Below are positions 1 to 8,085 of a stretch of DNA of 35,606 nucleotides, in pieces; positions within the stretch are counted from its first letter, which is position 1, and every line of letters starts with the position of its first letter. Origin of the DNA: an uncultured Pelagibacteraceae bacterium (GTDB lineage Bacteria > Pseudomonadota > Alphaproteobacteria > Pelagibacterales > Pelagibacteraceae); the NCBI GenBank assembly GCA_902511185.1, contig CABXEK010000008.1:1-35606 (forward strand). Direction: 5' to 3'. The position numbers were made by a program, and so were the translations under genes. The notes beneath the pieces were generated by a model. That model saw nothing but the letters and a program-made list of their open reading frames with translations. It was not told the origin of the DNA and ran no database searches.

Positions 1-78
1 TGTTTTATTATCAAAGTCTCCTTTAACTAATCTTACACATTTTTTATCTTTAATATCTATTGCTGGAAATATTTTCAT
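1..78 (-). CDS. hisA: HisA, phosphoribosylformimino-5-aminoimidazole carboxamide ribotide isomerase (N-terminal fragment)
   Basis: Only the first 26 codons lie in the window; the gene runs off the left edge. The visible N-terminus reads MKIFPAIDIKDKKCVRLVKG, the standard opening of HisA, with the catalytic Asp at position 8 in the AIDI motif and the KCVRL strand of the first (beta-alpha) half-barrel. HisA isomerises ProFAR to PRFAR in histidine synthesis and supplies the substrate of the HisH-HisF synthase. The start codon is one base downstream of the hisH stop, so it is the third gene of a hisB-hisH-hisA unit. Because the fragment is short, identity rests on the N-terminal motif plus operon position. 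Confidence 0.9.
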   Translation of the reverse strand, partial: MKIFPAIDIKDKKCVRLVKGDFDNKT

Positions 79-79
79 T

Positions 80-706
80 TTATAGATTTATAAAGTTACT
101 AATTATTTTGAGGCCTAATTTATCACTCTTTTCAGGGTGAAATTGAGTTCCAAAGATGTTTTCCTTTTCAACAGAACAAACGATATTTGATGAATAATCT
201 GTTGTAGCAGAAATTACTTTTTTATCTTCTGGAATAAATTCGTAACTATGTACAAAATACATGTGTGATTTATTTTTTATATCCTTAAAAATCTTGCTTT
301 CTTGAATAATACTAATTTCGTTCCAACCAATATGTGGAAGTTTATATTTATTATTTTGATTATTTATCTTTGATACTTTTCCAGAAATCCAGCCTAAACC
401 TTTTGTTTCAGTTTCTTCATAGCCAATATCAGCAAACATTTGTAAACCAACACAAATTCCAAGGAGTGGTTTTTTATCATTAATTGCAAATTCATTTAAA
501 GTATCAATTAGGCCATTTATTCCATTTAAAGCATTAACACAACTCTTGAACGATCCTTGGCCTGGTAAGACAACCTTATCACACGATTTAATCTTATTTA
601 GATTTGAAGTTACTTCAATATTAACTTTGTCTTTAGCGACTTCCTTAAAAGAATTTATTACGGAGCTTATATTTCCAGAGTTATAGTCAACAATTGTGAC
701 GTTCAT
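80..706 (-). CDS. hisH: HisH, glutaminase subunit of imidazole glycerol phosphate synthase
   Basis: HisH hydrolyses glutamine and passes ammonia to HisF, which makes imidazole glycerol phosphate and AICAR. The 208-residue protein is a class I glutamine amidotransferase of normal length. The nucleophile is Cys85 in LLGICVGLQMF, and the His/Glu of the triad are His190 and Glu192 in QFHPEKS. The oxyanion-strand motif VVLPGQGSF is near residue 45. The start follows the hisB stop by five bases, and hisA follows with a one-base gap, so it should be translated from a common his mRNA. HisF is not in the window and presumably lies further left. Confidence 0.96.
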   Translation of the reverse strand: MNVTIVDYNSGNISSVINSFKEVAKDKVNIEVTSNLNKIKSCDKVVLPGQGSFKSCVNALNGINGLIDTLNEFAINDKKPLLGICVGLQMFADIGYEETETKGLGWISGKVSKINNQNNKYKLPHIGWNEISIIQESKIFKDIKNKSHMYFVHSYEFIPEDKKVISATTDYSSNIVCSVEKENIFGTQFHPEKSDKLGLKIISNFINL

Positions 707-711
707 TAAAT

Positions 712-1302
712 TTATAAAGAGCCCTTAGTTGATGGAATACTCTTCTTATTTCTAGGATCTATTTCTAGAGCAGTTCTTAATGATCTTGCCAGAGCTTTAA
801 AGCATGACTCGATTATATGATGGCTATTGTCACCATAAATATTTTCCATATGCAGTGTTATTCCTGCTGATTGAGAAAATGCTTGGAACCATTCTTTAAA
901 AAGTTCTGTATCCATTTCTCCAAGTCTTTCTACTTTTAATTTTACTTTCCAAATTAGATAGGGTCTATTTGAAACATCAATTGCAACTCTTGTTAATGTT
1001 TCGTCCATTGGAATCATTGCGTGTGCATATCTTCTAATTCCTTGATAATTTTTTAATGATTTTTTTAAAGCCTCACCTATAGCAATTCCAGTATCTTCAG
1101 TTGTGTGGTGAAGATCAATATGAGTGTCACCTTTAGCTTTAACTTTTAAATCAATAAGAGAATGCTTTGATAATTGTTCAAGCATATGATCTAAGAAACC
1201 AATTCCAGTATCAATTTTATACTGACCTTTACCATCAATATTAACCTCTACACTAATACTAGTTTCTTTAGTTTTTCGAGATACTTTTCCTTTTCTAGCC
1301 AT
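712..1302 (-). CDS. hisB: HisB, imidazoleglycerol-phosphate dehydratase
   Basis: HisB dehydrates imidazole glycerol phosphate to imidazole acetol phosphate. At 196 residues it is the monofunctional dehydratase, without the histidinol-phosphatase domain fused to it in enterobacteria. Metal-binding repeats are visible: GFLDHML near residue 35, [10 protein letters not shown] near residue 63, and the matching second-half motifs around RPYL and [17 protein letters not shown]. The C-terminus ends in STKGSL, as is usual. It is the first gene of the minus-strand his unit and is divergent from hslV across 89 bases. A sigma-70-like promoter can be placed close ahead of its ATG (separate entry). Confidence 0.97.
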   Translation of the reverse strand: MARKGKVSRKTKETSISVEVNIDGKGQYKIDTGIGFLDHMLEQLSKHSLIDLKVKAKGDTHIDLHHTTEDTGIAIGEALKKSLKNYQGIRRYAHAMIPMDETLTRVAIDVSNRPYLIWKVKLKVERLGEMDTELFKEWFQAFSQSAGITLHMENIYGDNSHHIIESCFKALARSLRTALEIDPRNKKSIPSTKGSL

Positions 1303-1312
1303 ATATTTTAGA

Positions 1313-1341
1313 GGTATACATGCATAATCTTGCTATATCAA
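1313..1341 (-). promoter_or_regulatory. Candidate sigma-70 promoter for hisBHA
   Basis: On the minus strand, TTGATA (1341-1336) is followed after 17 bases by TATACC (1318-1313). The -35 matches five of six consensus positions and the -10 four of six. The predicted transcript would begin about four bases before the hisB ATG. This comes from reading motifs in AT-rich DNA, so it is tentative. Confidence 0.35.
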
Positions 1342-1356
1342 TATCAGCAATCAACA

Positions 1357-1384
1357 CTTGAAGAATTAAAATTAGTTACCATTT
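1357..1384 (+). promoter_or_regulatory. Heat-shock (sigma-32/RpoH-like) promoter of hslVU
   Basis: CTTGAAG (1357-1363), 13 bases, then TACCATTT (1377-1384) fits the RpoH pattern CTTGAAA-N11-16-CCCCATNT, with a nearly perfect -35 and the CCAT core of the -10. It lies directly ahead of hslV, a classic RpoH target. The -10 box ends only seven bases before the hslV ATG, so initiation would fall at or next to the start codon. Confidence 0.62.
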
Positions 1385-1391
1385 ATCAGTT

Positions 1392-1907
1392 ATGACAACA
1401 ATTGTATTAGTTAGAAAAAATAATGAAGTAGTTGTAGCTGGGGATGGCCAAGTAAGTATGGGAAATACTGTGGTTAAAAGTACTGCTTCTAAAATTAGAA
1501 AAATTGAAAAAAGAGATGTGGTGGCAGGCTTTGCAGGATCAACAGCTGATGCACTTACTTTGTTTGAAAGATTAGAGGCTAAAATTGAAAAACATGCAGG
1601 AAATTTATCAAGAGCTGCTGTTGAATTAGCAAAAGATTGGCGAACAGATAAATACCTTCGAAGATTAGAGGCTCTGATGGCAATTGGTGACAAAGATAAT
1701 AGTTATATAATTTCAGGAACTGGAGATGTTCTGGAGCCCGAGGGTGACGTAATAGGAATTGGTTCTGGTGGAAATTATGCTTTAGCTGCTGGCAAAGTTC
1801 TTATGGAAACTGATAAGAGTGCTGAAGAAATTGCAAAAAAATCTATTAAAGTTGCTTCTGAAATTTGTGTTTTTACAAATGATAATATTAAAGTTCTTAA
1901 AATATAA
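1392..1907 (+). CDS. hslV: HslV (ClpQ), proteolytic subunit of the HslUV ATP-dependent protease
   Basis: HslV forms a double hexameric ring whose N-terminal threonine cuts peptides fed in by the HslU ATPase. The protein is 171 residues, close to the family length. It begins [27 protein letters not shown]; after removal of Met1, Thr2 becomes the catalytic nucleophile, which fixes the start codon. The GDGQVS segment and the later [12 protein letters not shown] segment are family hallmarks. No Shine-Dalgarno sequence is seen ahead of the ATG, and the heat-shock promoter sits immediately upstream. The stop overlaps the hslU start by one base (TAATG), so the two are translationally coupled. Confidence 0.97.
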   Translation: MTTIVLVRKNNEVVVAGDGQVSMGNTVVKSTASKIRKIEKRDVVAGFAGSTADALTLFERLEAKIEKHAGNLSRAAVELAKDWRTDKYLRRLEALMAIGDKDNSYIISGTGDVLEPEGDVIGIGSGGNYALAAGKVLMETDKSAEEIAKKSIKVASEICVFTNDNIKVLKI

Positions 1908-3280
1908 TGGAAAATTCAAACGTAACTCCCCTTGTTCCTAAAGATAAAAACACCAAGGAAGAAAGTTCTTTGGTAAGTTCATTATCTCCAAGGGAAATTG
2001 TTTCTGAATTAGATAGATTTGTAGTTGGACAAAATAAAGCTAAAAAAGCTGTTGCAGTCGCTCTAAGAAATAGATGGAGAAGACAGGCACTTAAGGGTGA
2101 AATGAAAAATGAAGTTTTGCCTAAAAATATTCTAATGATTGGCCCAACTGGGGTTGGGAAAACTGAAATTTCAAGAAGACTTTCTAAACTTGCTGAGGCT
2201 CCTTTTGTAAAAGTTGAGGCTACAAGGTTTACTGAAGTTGGTTATGTCGGAAGAGATGTAGAACAAATAGTTAGAGATTTAATTGAAATTGCAATTGCAA
2301 TGGAAAAAGTGAAAATGAGAAAAGAAGTTCATGCTCAAGCTCAAAAATTAGCAGAAGAAAAAGTATTGGATGCATTGGTTGGTAAAAAAGCAAGCCTTGC
2401 AACAAGAGAAAGCTTTAGGAAAAGACTTCGAAATGGTGACCTTGATGATAATGAAATAGAAATAGCCGTCAATGATTCAGGATCAAATAATACTTCATTT
2501 GAAATACCTGGAATGCCTGGAGCAAATGTTGGTATGATTAACATTGGTGAAATGCTTGGAAAATCTATGGGAAATAAAGAAGTAAAGAAAAAAATGTCAG
2601 TAAAAGAATCTCATGAAATTTTGATTAATGACGAGTCTGATAAGTTAATTGAGCAAGATAAAATCATCAAAGCTGCAAAAATGTCTACTGAGAATAATGG
2701 AATAGTATTTTTAGATGAAATAGATAAAATTTCTGCGAGAACTGATAGAGTTGGGGGAGATGTTTCTCGCGAAGGTGTTCAAAGGGACTTATTACCTTTA
2801 ATTGAGGGTACAACAGTCAACACAAAGCATGGTCCTATTAAAACAGATCATATTTTATTTATTGCATCTGGAGCTTTTCAACTTGCTAAACCATCCGATT
2901 TACTACCAGAGCTTCAGGGAAGACTGCCTATTAGAGTTGAGCTAGAAGCGTTGACTAGTGATGATTTTAAGAGAATTTTAAGAGAACCAGACTTTAGTTT
3001 GATTAAACAATACGTGGCTCTTTTAAAAACAGAAAATGTAGAACTTGAATTTTCAGATGATGGTATAGATACAATAGCAAATATTGCCTCTGAAGTGAAT
3101 ACAACAGTCGAAAATATTGGTGCTAGAAGATTGCATACAATTATTGAGAAAATCTTAGATGAGATTAGCTTTACCGCAAGTGATAGATCTGGCGAAAAAA
3201 TAATAATTAATAAAGAATATATTAATAAAAATTTAGATAATTTAGTAAAAGATACAGATCTTTCAAAATTTATTCTTTAA
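1907..3280 (+). CDS. hslU: HslU (ClpY), AAA+ unfoldase of the HslUV protease
   Basis: This 457-residue AAA+ ATPase unfolds substrates and gates the HslV chamber. Walker A is GPTGVGKT (residues 79-86), the pore loop GYVGRDVE is at 112-119, and Walker B is FLDEID (268-273). The segment between about 130 and 250 is the helical I-domain that recognises substrates. Sensor and arginine-finger motifs ([24 protein letters not shown]) follow. The first 25 residues are longer and more polar than in E. coli HslU but lead into the normal [15 protein letters not shown]. The C-terminal tail that inserts into HslV is present. The gene ends five bases from the stop of the convergent sulfotransferase gene. 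Confidence 0.97.
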   Translation: MENSNVTPLVPKDKNTKEESSLVSSLSPREIVSELDRFVVGQNKAKKAVAVALRNRWRRQALKGEMKNEVLPKNILMIGPTGVGKTEISRRLSKLAEAPFVKVEATRFTEVGYVGRDVEQIVRDLIEIAIAMEKVKMRKEVHAQAQKLAEEKVLDALVGKKASLATRESFRKRLRNGDLDDNEIEIAVNDSGSNNTSFEIPGMPGANVGMINIGEMLGKSMGNKEVKKKMSVKESHEILINDESDKLIEQDKIIKAAKMSTENNGIVFLDEIDKISARTDRVGGDVSREGVQRDLLPLIEGTTVNTKHGPIKTDHILFIASGAFQLAKPSDLLPELQGRLPIRVELEALTSDDFKRILREPDFSLIKQYVALLKTENVELEFSDDGIDTIANIASEVNTTVENIGARRLHTIIEKILDEISFTASDRSGEKIIINKEYINKNLDNLVKDTDLSKFIL

Positions 3281-3285
3281 TAAAA

Positions 3286-4146
3286 TTACAAATACCCAAG
3301 TTCGATCATTTCTTTTTGAAATGCTTTTTCTATTTTTGCTCGTATATTATCTTCTAAATTTGTTTTCCAATCGTTTTTTGGACCAAGATTAAAAAAAGAA
3401 CTTTTTTTTCCTGTTTTGTGGTTAATTCTAGCCTCAACAAAACCTTTTTTTTTCTCAAGTTTTTTCATATTTTCAAAATTAGTGGTTTCAATAACATTTT
3501 TAAATTTATTTTGATCTATTTTAAATTTTGTTCCATTAATTTTGTAAATAAATTTTAAAACATCTCTAAAAATATAATCACTATGTTCAATCAAATTTTC
3601 ATATTTTATTAAAAGATATTTTCCTTGAGTATTAAAAGATTTCCAGCTGATATAATTTGACCCCCAGGATCCTGTATAAGTAATTACTATTCTTTCCAAT
3701 TTTTTATCTTGATTCAATTTTTCTCCTCCTAAAGCGTGAGCATTAATCAATTTGTCTGCAGCTTCATCATTTGAAATTCCTAAAAAATTTGCCCAGGAAG
3801 TTACTACATTTCTTGGGTCCCTAACTATATATATGGCTCCAAGAGAGTTATCTAAATTAGTAAATGCATTATTGTTAATATTAAACAGATGGCTATGAGT
3901 TTTTAAAAATTGTATTGAGTTTTTATTGTTAAAGTTTTCTTGTACTTTAATATAATTTTTTATTACCTCTTGTTCATTTTCAATATTTATTCCTAAGTTT
4001 TTAAATAAACCAGTCTCAGGAAATTGTTTTATATTTGTGATTAAATCAAAATTGTAAATTCCTGTATTTGAAAAAAAGTAAGCTGCCAACATAGATCTGA
4101 GCCATGTATTCCCACTTTTTGGATAAGACGCCAGCCAAACAAACAT
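3286..4146 (-). CDS. PAPS-dependent sulfotransferase family protein
   Basis: A 286-residue cytosolic-type sulfotransferase, which would move a sulfuryl group from PAPS to an unidentified acceptor. The 5'-phosphosulfate loop is YPKSGNTWLR (residues 8-17), KTHSH (82-86) holds the likely catalytic His, and the 3'-phosphate motif is IYIVRDPRNVVTSW (105-118). Near the C-terminus FFNLGPKNDWKTNL matches the usual G-x(3)-DWK nucleotide-binding segment, so the fold looks complete and active. There is no signal peptide. It stands between hslU and the smr gene, a place where I know no conserved sulfotransferase in other alphaproteobacteria, so it may be a lineage-specific insertion. The acceptor cannot be inferred. 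Confidence 0.85.
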   Translation of the reverse strand: MFVWLASYPKSGNTWLRSMLAAYFFSNTGIYNFDLITNIKQFPETGLFKNLGINIENEQEVIKNYIKVQENFNNKNSIQFLKTHSHLFNINNNAFTNLDNSLGAIYIVRDPRNVVTSWANFLGISNDEAADKLINAHALGGEKLNQDKKLERIVITYTGSWGSNYISWKSFNTQGKYLLIKYENLIEHSDYIFRDVLKFIYKINGTKFKIDQNKFKNVIETTNFENMKKLEKKKGFVEARINHKTGKKSSFFNLGPKNDWKTNLEDNIRAKIEKAFQKEMIELGYL

Positions 4147-4161
4147 TGTAAAATTTTTAAT

Positions 4162-4575
4162 TCATTTTAATTTTTTTAAATATATATAAAATGCGCCACT
4201 TCCACCATCTTTAATATCTGCATCTTTAATTTCAATAATCTTTGACATTAAATCTTTGTTTCCTTCGATAAATTCAGGCACTGAATATTTCAAAATACTT
4301 AGGTCTTTTGAAACAAAAGGATCTTTTTCATTTTTTGAGTGCAGGCCTTTACCAGTTACTATTATTAATTTATCTATTTTTTCTAAGTAAGATTTTCGAA
4401 TAAAATCATCAATTGTTTTATTAGCATGATCTAGTGAATATCCATGTAAATCGATTGATTTTATTTTGAAAGATGATTTCTTTTGATATTTTTGATCTTT
4501 ATTAGGCAACTTTTCTTTGCTCGATATAAAATCTTGCCAATCTTTTTTGTCTTTATCTTGAATATCGTTACTCAA
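4162..4575 (-). CDS. Smr-domain protein (MutS2 C-terminal-like nuclease family)
   Basis: A 137-residue stand-alone Smr protein. The N-terminal 40 residues are charged and probably disordered. The domain follows with IDLHGYSLDHANKTIDDFI (the LDLHG signature) and IIVTGKGLHSKN (the TGKG-H loop). Smr domains are nucleic-acid nicking or RNA-cleaving modules, but the role of this short alphaproteobacterial type is not established. Its start abuts the stop of the Tim44-like gene with no gap, so the two are probably co-transcribed. From memory, other alphaproteobacteria keep Smr, MltA and Tim44-like genes together here; mltA is missing in this window. Confidence 0.88.
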   Translation of the reverse strand: MSNDIQDKDKKDWQDFISSKEKLPNKDQKYQKKSSFKIKSIDLHGYSLDHANKTIDDFIRKSYLEKIDKLIIVTGKGLHSKNEKDPFVSKDLSILKYSVPEFIEGNKDLMSKIIEIKDADIKDGGSGAFYIYLKKLK

Positions 4576-5172
4576 TTAAGTTAAAATATTTACCAGTTGC
4601 CAATTTGGATTGACCGAAGTAACATCTCTTGCAAAAACCCATGTGTCATAAATCTTTTTAATTTTTTCAGGATCGCCAGAAACAATTTTCTTATCTTTAT
4701 CCTTTATACAAGTAATTACCTCTGCAACAAAATCTACAGTCACACTTAAAATTTTATTAATTTTTTTATGTTCCTTTATATCTGCAGAATTTATACCTAT
4801 AAAAGTAATATCTGCATAATGACCTCTTTTACTTCTCTCTTTTAGTGCATCATTAAATTGATTATAAATTTCTTTGTTAAGAAGTGGTTTACTAGCAATT
4901 ATTTTATTATCATTATCACTAAAATCAGTAATGATAGTTTCGTAAGCAATCTTCGCGCCTTTTAAAAATTCTTTTTTTGCATCTTCATCAAAATTTTCAT
5001 TAATTTTAATTACCTTGTCTATTTTCGTTTTATTTAAAACCTCTTCAAATTGTGGGGGTGCTTTCCCGTCAAAACCAGTTCTTTTTCCTAAAATTCCTCT
5101 TAATCTTAAAAAAATGAACCCAGCAATCATGGCTAGTAAAATTATATCAATATACTCAAAGCTGTAACTCAT
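4576..5172 (-). CDS. Tim44-like (TimA) inner-membrane protein
   Basis: A bacterial homologue of the mitochondrial import factor Tim44. I place the start at MSYSFEYIDIILLAMIAGF, the 15th codon of the ORF-track entry, because that gives the usual short N-terminal membrane helix (residues about 6-21) followed by the RLRGILGKRTGFDG linker seen in this family; the 14 codons upstream (MRVEINQHSNYYNI) look like leader. The C-terminal 120 residues form the Tim44 domain, with FLKGAKIAYETI and the terminal DTWVFARDVTSVNPNWQLV motif. It is expected to act at the inner membrane, possibly in protein export or quality control, though its bacterial function is not firmly known. It is divergent from fxsA. 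Confidence 0.85.
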   Translation of the reverse strand: MSYSFEYIDIILLAMIAGFIFLRLRGILGKRTGFDGKAPPQFEEVLNKTKIDKVIKINENFDEDAKKEFLKGAKIAYETIITDFSDNDNKIIASKPLLNKEIYNQFNDALKERSKRGHYADITFIGINSADIKEHKKINKILSVTVDFVAEVITCIKDKDKKIVSGDPEKIKKIYDTWVFARDVTSVNPNWQLVNILT

Positions 5173-5230
5173 AATATTATAATAATTACTATGTTGATTA
5201 ATTTCAACTCTCAATTTAAATTAAGGACAA

Positions 5231-5656
5231 ATGAACTCAATACTATTATTAATTATTTTAGTACCTGCTATAGAAATTTATTTATTAATCAAAATTGGTT
5301 CTCAAATTGGGGCTATTTCAACAATTTTACTTATATTTACTACAGCATTTGTTGGCATTTATTATGCTAAATATGAAGGTTTAAATACTCTCAAATCTGG
5401 ATTTGTCCAATTAAGCAAAAATGAAGCTCCTACATATCAAGTGATATCTGGAGCAGCAATTGCTTTTGCTGCACTGCTCTTAATTATACCTGGATTTGTA
5501 ACTGATATTTTAGGTTTTCTTATTATTTTTCCAATAAGTAGAAAGTTTATTTTTAATAATTTTTCCAAAAAATTTAAATATAAAAATAATGAAAGAAATA
5601 ATTTTATAGATGGGGACTTTGAAGATATAGAAGATGACGATGACAAAAAAATATAA
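5231..5656 (+). CDS. fxsA: FxsA family membrane protein
   Basis: A 141-residue membrane protein opening with ILLLIILVPAIEIYLLIKIG, the hallmark of FxsA, whose overproduction in E. coli relieves F-plasmid exclusion of phage T7. Three or four hydrophobic segments are visible (about 3-20, 25-46, 71-100). A polar acidic tail ends in EDIEDDDDKKI. The cellular function is unknown. An AAGGA element three bases ahead of the ATG is a plausible ribosome binding site. The end overlaps secB by 23 bases, so the two are co-transcribed. Confidence 0.9.
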   Translation: MNSILLLIILVPAIEIYLLIKIGSQIGAISTILLIFTTAFVGIYYAKYEGLNTLKSGFVQLSKNEAPTYQVISGAAIAFAALLLIIPGFVTDILGFLIIFPISRKFIFNNFSKKFKYKNNERNNFIDGDFEDIEDDDDKKI

Positions 5657-6062
5657 AATTCTAGGTAAATACATTAAAGATATGTCAAGTGAAACACCTA
5701 ATTCAGAAACCTACATTTTTGTTAAAGATAATATTTCTAAATACCAACTTGGTATAGATATCAATTCAAAACCAATAAAAAATAAAATGATAGAGATAAG
5801 TACTTTATTAAAATTTGAAGATAAAGGAGAGAGTGTAAAAAAATCTTATTTTGAAATAAACTATTGTACAATTGTTAAAATTGATGACGAAGTTAAAGAA
5901 AAAAAAGACTTAGAAAAAATAATATTGTGTGATGTTCAAATTGAAATTTATCCCAACTTAGAAAAGAGTCTTTTAGATCTTTTGCATAACTCTGGATACC
6001 AGGAGATAAAATTTGAAAAAAAAGTAGATTTTGAAAAACTTTATAATCAGAAGTTTAATTAA
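5634..6062 (+). CDS. secB: SecB, protein-export chaperone (divergent)
   Basis: SecB holds preproteins unfolded and hands them to SecA. The 142-residue protein aligns by eye with SecB: YIKDMSSETPNSE matches the IYTKDISFEAPNAP-type start, two central strand segments follow, and YPNLEKSLLDLLHNSGYQEIKFEKKVDFEKLY matches the CPNILFPYARE...FPQLNLAPVNFDALF end. The loop usually reading FPPL is degenerate here (YQEI). Position after fxsA and opposite dnaQ is the normal alphaproteobacterial context, which supports the call. A second in-frame ATG two codons downstream (5640) is an equally good start. The stop is shared with the convergent dnaQ stop in the palindrome TTAA. Confidence 0.85.
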   Translation: MTMTKKYKILGKYIKDMSSETPNSETYIFVKDNISKYQLGIDINSKPIKNKMIEISTLLKFEDKGESVKKSYFEINYCTIVKIDDEVKEKKDLEKIILCDVQIEIYPNLEKSLLDLLHNSGYQEIKFEKKVDFEKLYNQKFN

Positions 6063-6724
6063 AAAAAATTTTTTTTTAAATTATTTTTTAAATAACTTTC
6101 ATGTTTTTTTATTTCATCAGCAGTTGGAATAACAACTTTTTTAAAATAAGATATCTCTAAATCATTTATTTTTTTAACTTCGTCATCATCCTTGTTTTGA
6201 AAATTTAATGTTGGTTCTTTTTGATCTATCAAGTTTATATAAACTTTTGCCAACAAATCACAATCTATCAATGCCGTATGTTGGGTTCTTTTCGAATTAT
6301 CAATCCTATATCTTTTACAAAGCGCGTCCAAACTAACTGGTGAACCAGGAAATTTATCTCTAGCTAAAATTAATGTATCAACAACTTCGTTAATTATTTT
6401 TTTTTTACCCAGCAAAGCAAGCTCATTGTTAAGATGAGCAAGATCAAATTCAGCGTTATGTATTATAAGCCTTTTGTCTTTGATAAAATCTAGGAAATCT
6501 TCACCAACATCTTTAAATTTTTTTTGTTTTGACAAAAAAACATCTGAATATCCGTGAACTTCGAAAGCTTTCTCAGAAACTTTTCGCTCCGGATTCAAAT
6601 AACAGTGAAATTTATTTTGAGTGGGTATTAAATTTTCTAATTCGATACAACCAATTTCAACTATTCTGTGACCTTCTTTTGTAGATATTCCAGTTGTTTC
6701 TGTATCTAGTACTATTTCTTTCAT
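6059..6724 (-). CDS. dnaQ: DnaQ, DNA polymerase III epsilon proofreading subunit
   Basis: A 3'-5' exonuclease of the DEDD family that proofreads for DNA polymerase III. Exo I is DTETTG (Asp7, Glu9), Exo II is IIHNAEFDLAHLN near residue 90, and the Exo III region is HTALIDCDLLAKVY, whose His makes it the DEDDh type expected for DnaQ. The protein has 221 residues; the C-terminal 50 residues are shortened relative to E. coli and probably carry a reduced polymerase-binding tail. It directly follows coaE with no spacer and is last in the ppsR-maf-aroE-coaE-dnaQ run. Confidence 0.95.
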   Translation of the reverse strand: MKEIVLDTETTGISTKEGHRIVEIGCIELENLIPTQNKFHCYLNPERKVSEKAFEVHGYSDVFLSKQKKFKDVGEDFLDFIKDKRLIIHNAEFDLAHLNNELALLGKKKIINEVVDTLILARDKFPGSPVSLDALCKRYRIDNSKRTQHTALIDCDLLAKVYINLIDQKEPTLNFQNKDDDEVKKINDLEISYFKKVVIPTADEIKKHESYLKNNLKKNFF

Positions 6725-7294
6725 TTACATAATTTTATTTAAAATATTTCGTACATTCATCATAACATGTTTTTTGGTAAAATTATTTCTAATAATAAAT
6801 TGAGACTTTTTTCTTTTATAATCTAGTGGTAGTTGAATATTTTTAAATTTGTTAAAAAGTTTTTGATTAAAATTATTTCTTTTTTTTAATCTCTTTGAAA
6901 TTTCAATTTTTTTAGACTGAACGAATATAAGTATATCTTCTTTATTATTGAGCTTATTTTCCAGTAAAAGAGGAATGTCCAAAATAACAAATTTTTTATG
7001 TTGATTTTTTTTTAAAAAATTATTCAATTTTTTTCTTATTTCTAAATGAATAATTTTTACAATTTTACTTAAATTAGATTTGTTGGCTAATATTGCATTG
7101 GAAACTTCTGCTTTGTCTATTGGAAATGATTGAAAATGTTTAGGTAAAATTTTTTTTAATTTATTGTAAGTTCTTTTATCTTTTTTGTATAATTTACTTA
7201 CTTCATAGTCTGCGTTAAAAACCGGATATCCAAAACATTTTGCTACATAACTTTTTCCTGATCCTATGTCTCCTAAAATTCCAATTTTTATCAT
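6725..7294 (-). CDS. coaE: CoaE, dephospho-CoA kinase
   Basis: CoaE phosphorylates dephospho-CoA at the 3'-hydroxyl, the last step of coenzyme A synthesis. The 189-residue P-loop kinase has GDIGSGKS at residues 8-15 and a NADYEVSKLY segment that corresponds to the usual DADxxxxxL substrate motif, with Asn in place of the first Asp. The lid region KRLKKRNNF is also present. The start overlaps the aroE stop in an ATGA. The end of the protein is very Lys/Asn/Phe-rich and diverged. Confidence 0.93.
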   Translation of the reverse strand: MIKIGILGDIGSGKSYVAKCFGYPVFNADYEVSKLYKKDKRTYNKLKKILPKHFQSFPIDKAEVSNAILANKSNLSKIVKIIHLEIRKKLNNFLKKNQHKKFVILDIPLLLENKLNNKEDILIFVQSKKIEISKRLKKRNNFNQKLFNKFKNIQLPLDYKRKKSQFIIRNNFTKKHVMMNVRNILNKIM

Positions 7295-8085
7295 AAGTCT
7301 AAAAGCTTAAGAGTTTCATCGTTAATTTCTGGTTGAATTCCATGCCAAACTCTAAAAGCAGCAAGTGCCTGATAAACAAACATTAATTTTCCATTTTCAG
7401 AGGTGTTTCCTTGATTTTTCGCATTTTTTAAAAAGTTTGTTTCGCTTGGGCTGTATATAACATCATAAAAGAATTTTTTATTTCCAACTTTTTTAAGATC
7501 TAAATTTAATTCATCGTCTTTATTTAAACCAATGCTAGTAGCGTTAATAATCATGTCAAAATCAGGTATTTCTCCCCAATTAACAACTTTAATGTTTTTA
7601 AATAAAACCTTTAAGTGTTCAGCTTTAGCCTTCGTTCTATTAGCTACTACAATTTCTAAAGCTTTCATATTTTTTAAAGCAAAAATTAATGAGGGCACAA
7701 CACCACCTGCACCCAGTATAAAAACTTTTTTACCAGATACATCAAACCTAAAATTTTTAATAGCAGACTCAAATCCATAAATATCGGTATTGTGTCCAAT
7801 AACTTTATTATTTTTTAAATAGATAGTATTCACTGATTGCGTATCATTAGCTTCAGGGCTTAAAATGTCTAGGTGGGGTATTATTTTTTTTTTAAATGGT
7901 ACAGTTACATTGGCCCCATCTATTCTTTTTTTTTTTATTTCGAAAATTAAGTTTTTAAGATCAGCCTCATCTATTTTTTGCCTTTCATAAATTGCATCAA
8001 TATTATTATTTTTAATCCAATAATTGTGGAGTTTTGGTGATAAAGAGTGGTTAATGGGGCTCCCAACTACTAAATACTTTTTCAT
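7291..8085 (-). CDS. aroE: AroE, shikimate dehydrogenase
   Basis: Reduces 3-dehydroshikimate to shikimate with NADPH in the aromatic amino-acid pathway. The 264-residue protein shows the substrate motif GSPINHSLSPKLHN (8-21), the catalytic lysine of GANVTVPFKK (Lys65), the partner Asp in HNTDIYGF (Asp101), the glycine-rich NADP loop GAGGV (126-130), and VANRT, which usually marks NADPH preference. Length and motif order are ordinary. It overlaps both maf upstream and coaE downstream by four bases, so the run is one transcription unit. Confidence 0.96.
   Translation of the reverse strand: MKKYLVVGSPINHSLSPKLHNYWIKNNNIDAIYERQKIDEADLKNLIFEIKKKRIDGANVTVPFKKKIIPHLDILSPEANDTQSVNTIYLKNNKVIGHNTDIYGFESAIKNFRFDVSGKKVFILGAGGVVPSLIFALKNMKALEIVVANRTKAKAEHLKVLFKNIKVVNWGEIPDFDMIINATSIGLNKDDELNLDLKKVGNKKFFYDVIYSPSETNFLKNAKNQGNTSENGKLMFVYQALAAFRVWHGIQPEINDETLKLLDL

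Noticed and set aside
1376-1693. Minus-strand ORFs opposite hslV, hslU, rho, mnmE, leuS, dnaJ and others in the ORF track
   Set aside because: They lie wholly inside recognised genes, have no family motifs and read as shadow frames.
5634-5656. fxsA/secB overlap as a frameshifted fusion gene
   Set aside because: Each product is complete for its own family and the overlap is in different frames, so it is ordinary coupling of two genes.
6061-6077. A8-T9 run at the secB/dnaQ junction as a bidirectional terminator
   Set aside because: It lacks any GC stem and lies inside the dnaQ coding end, encoding the Lys/Phe tail, so composition explains it.
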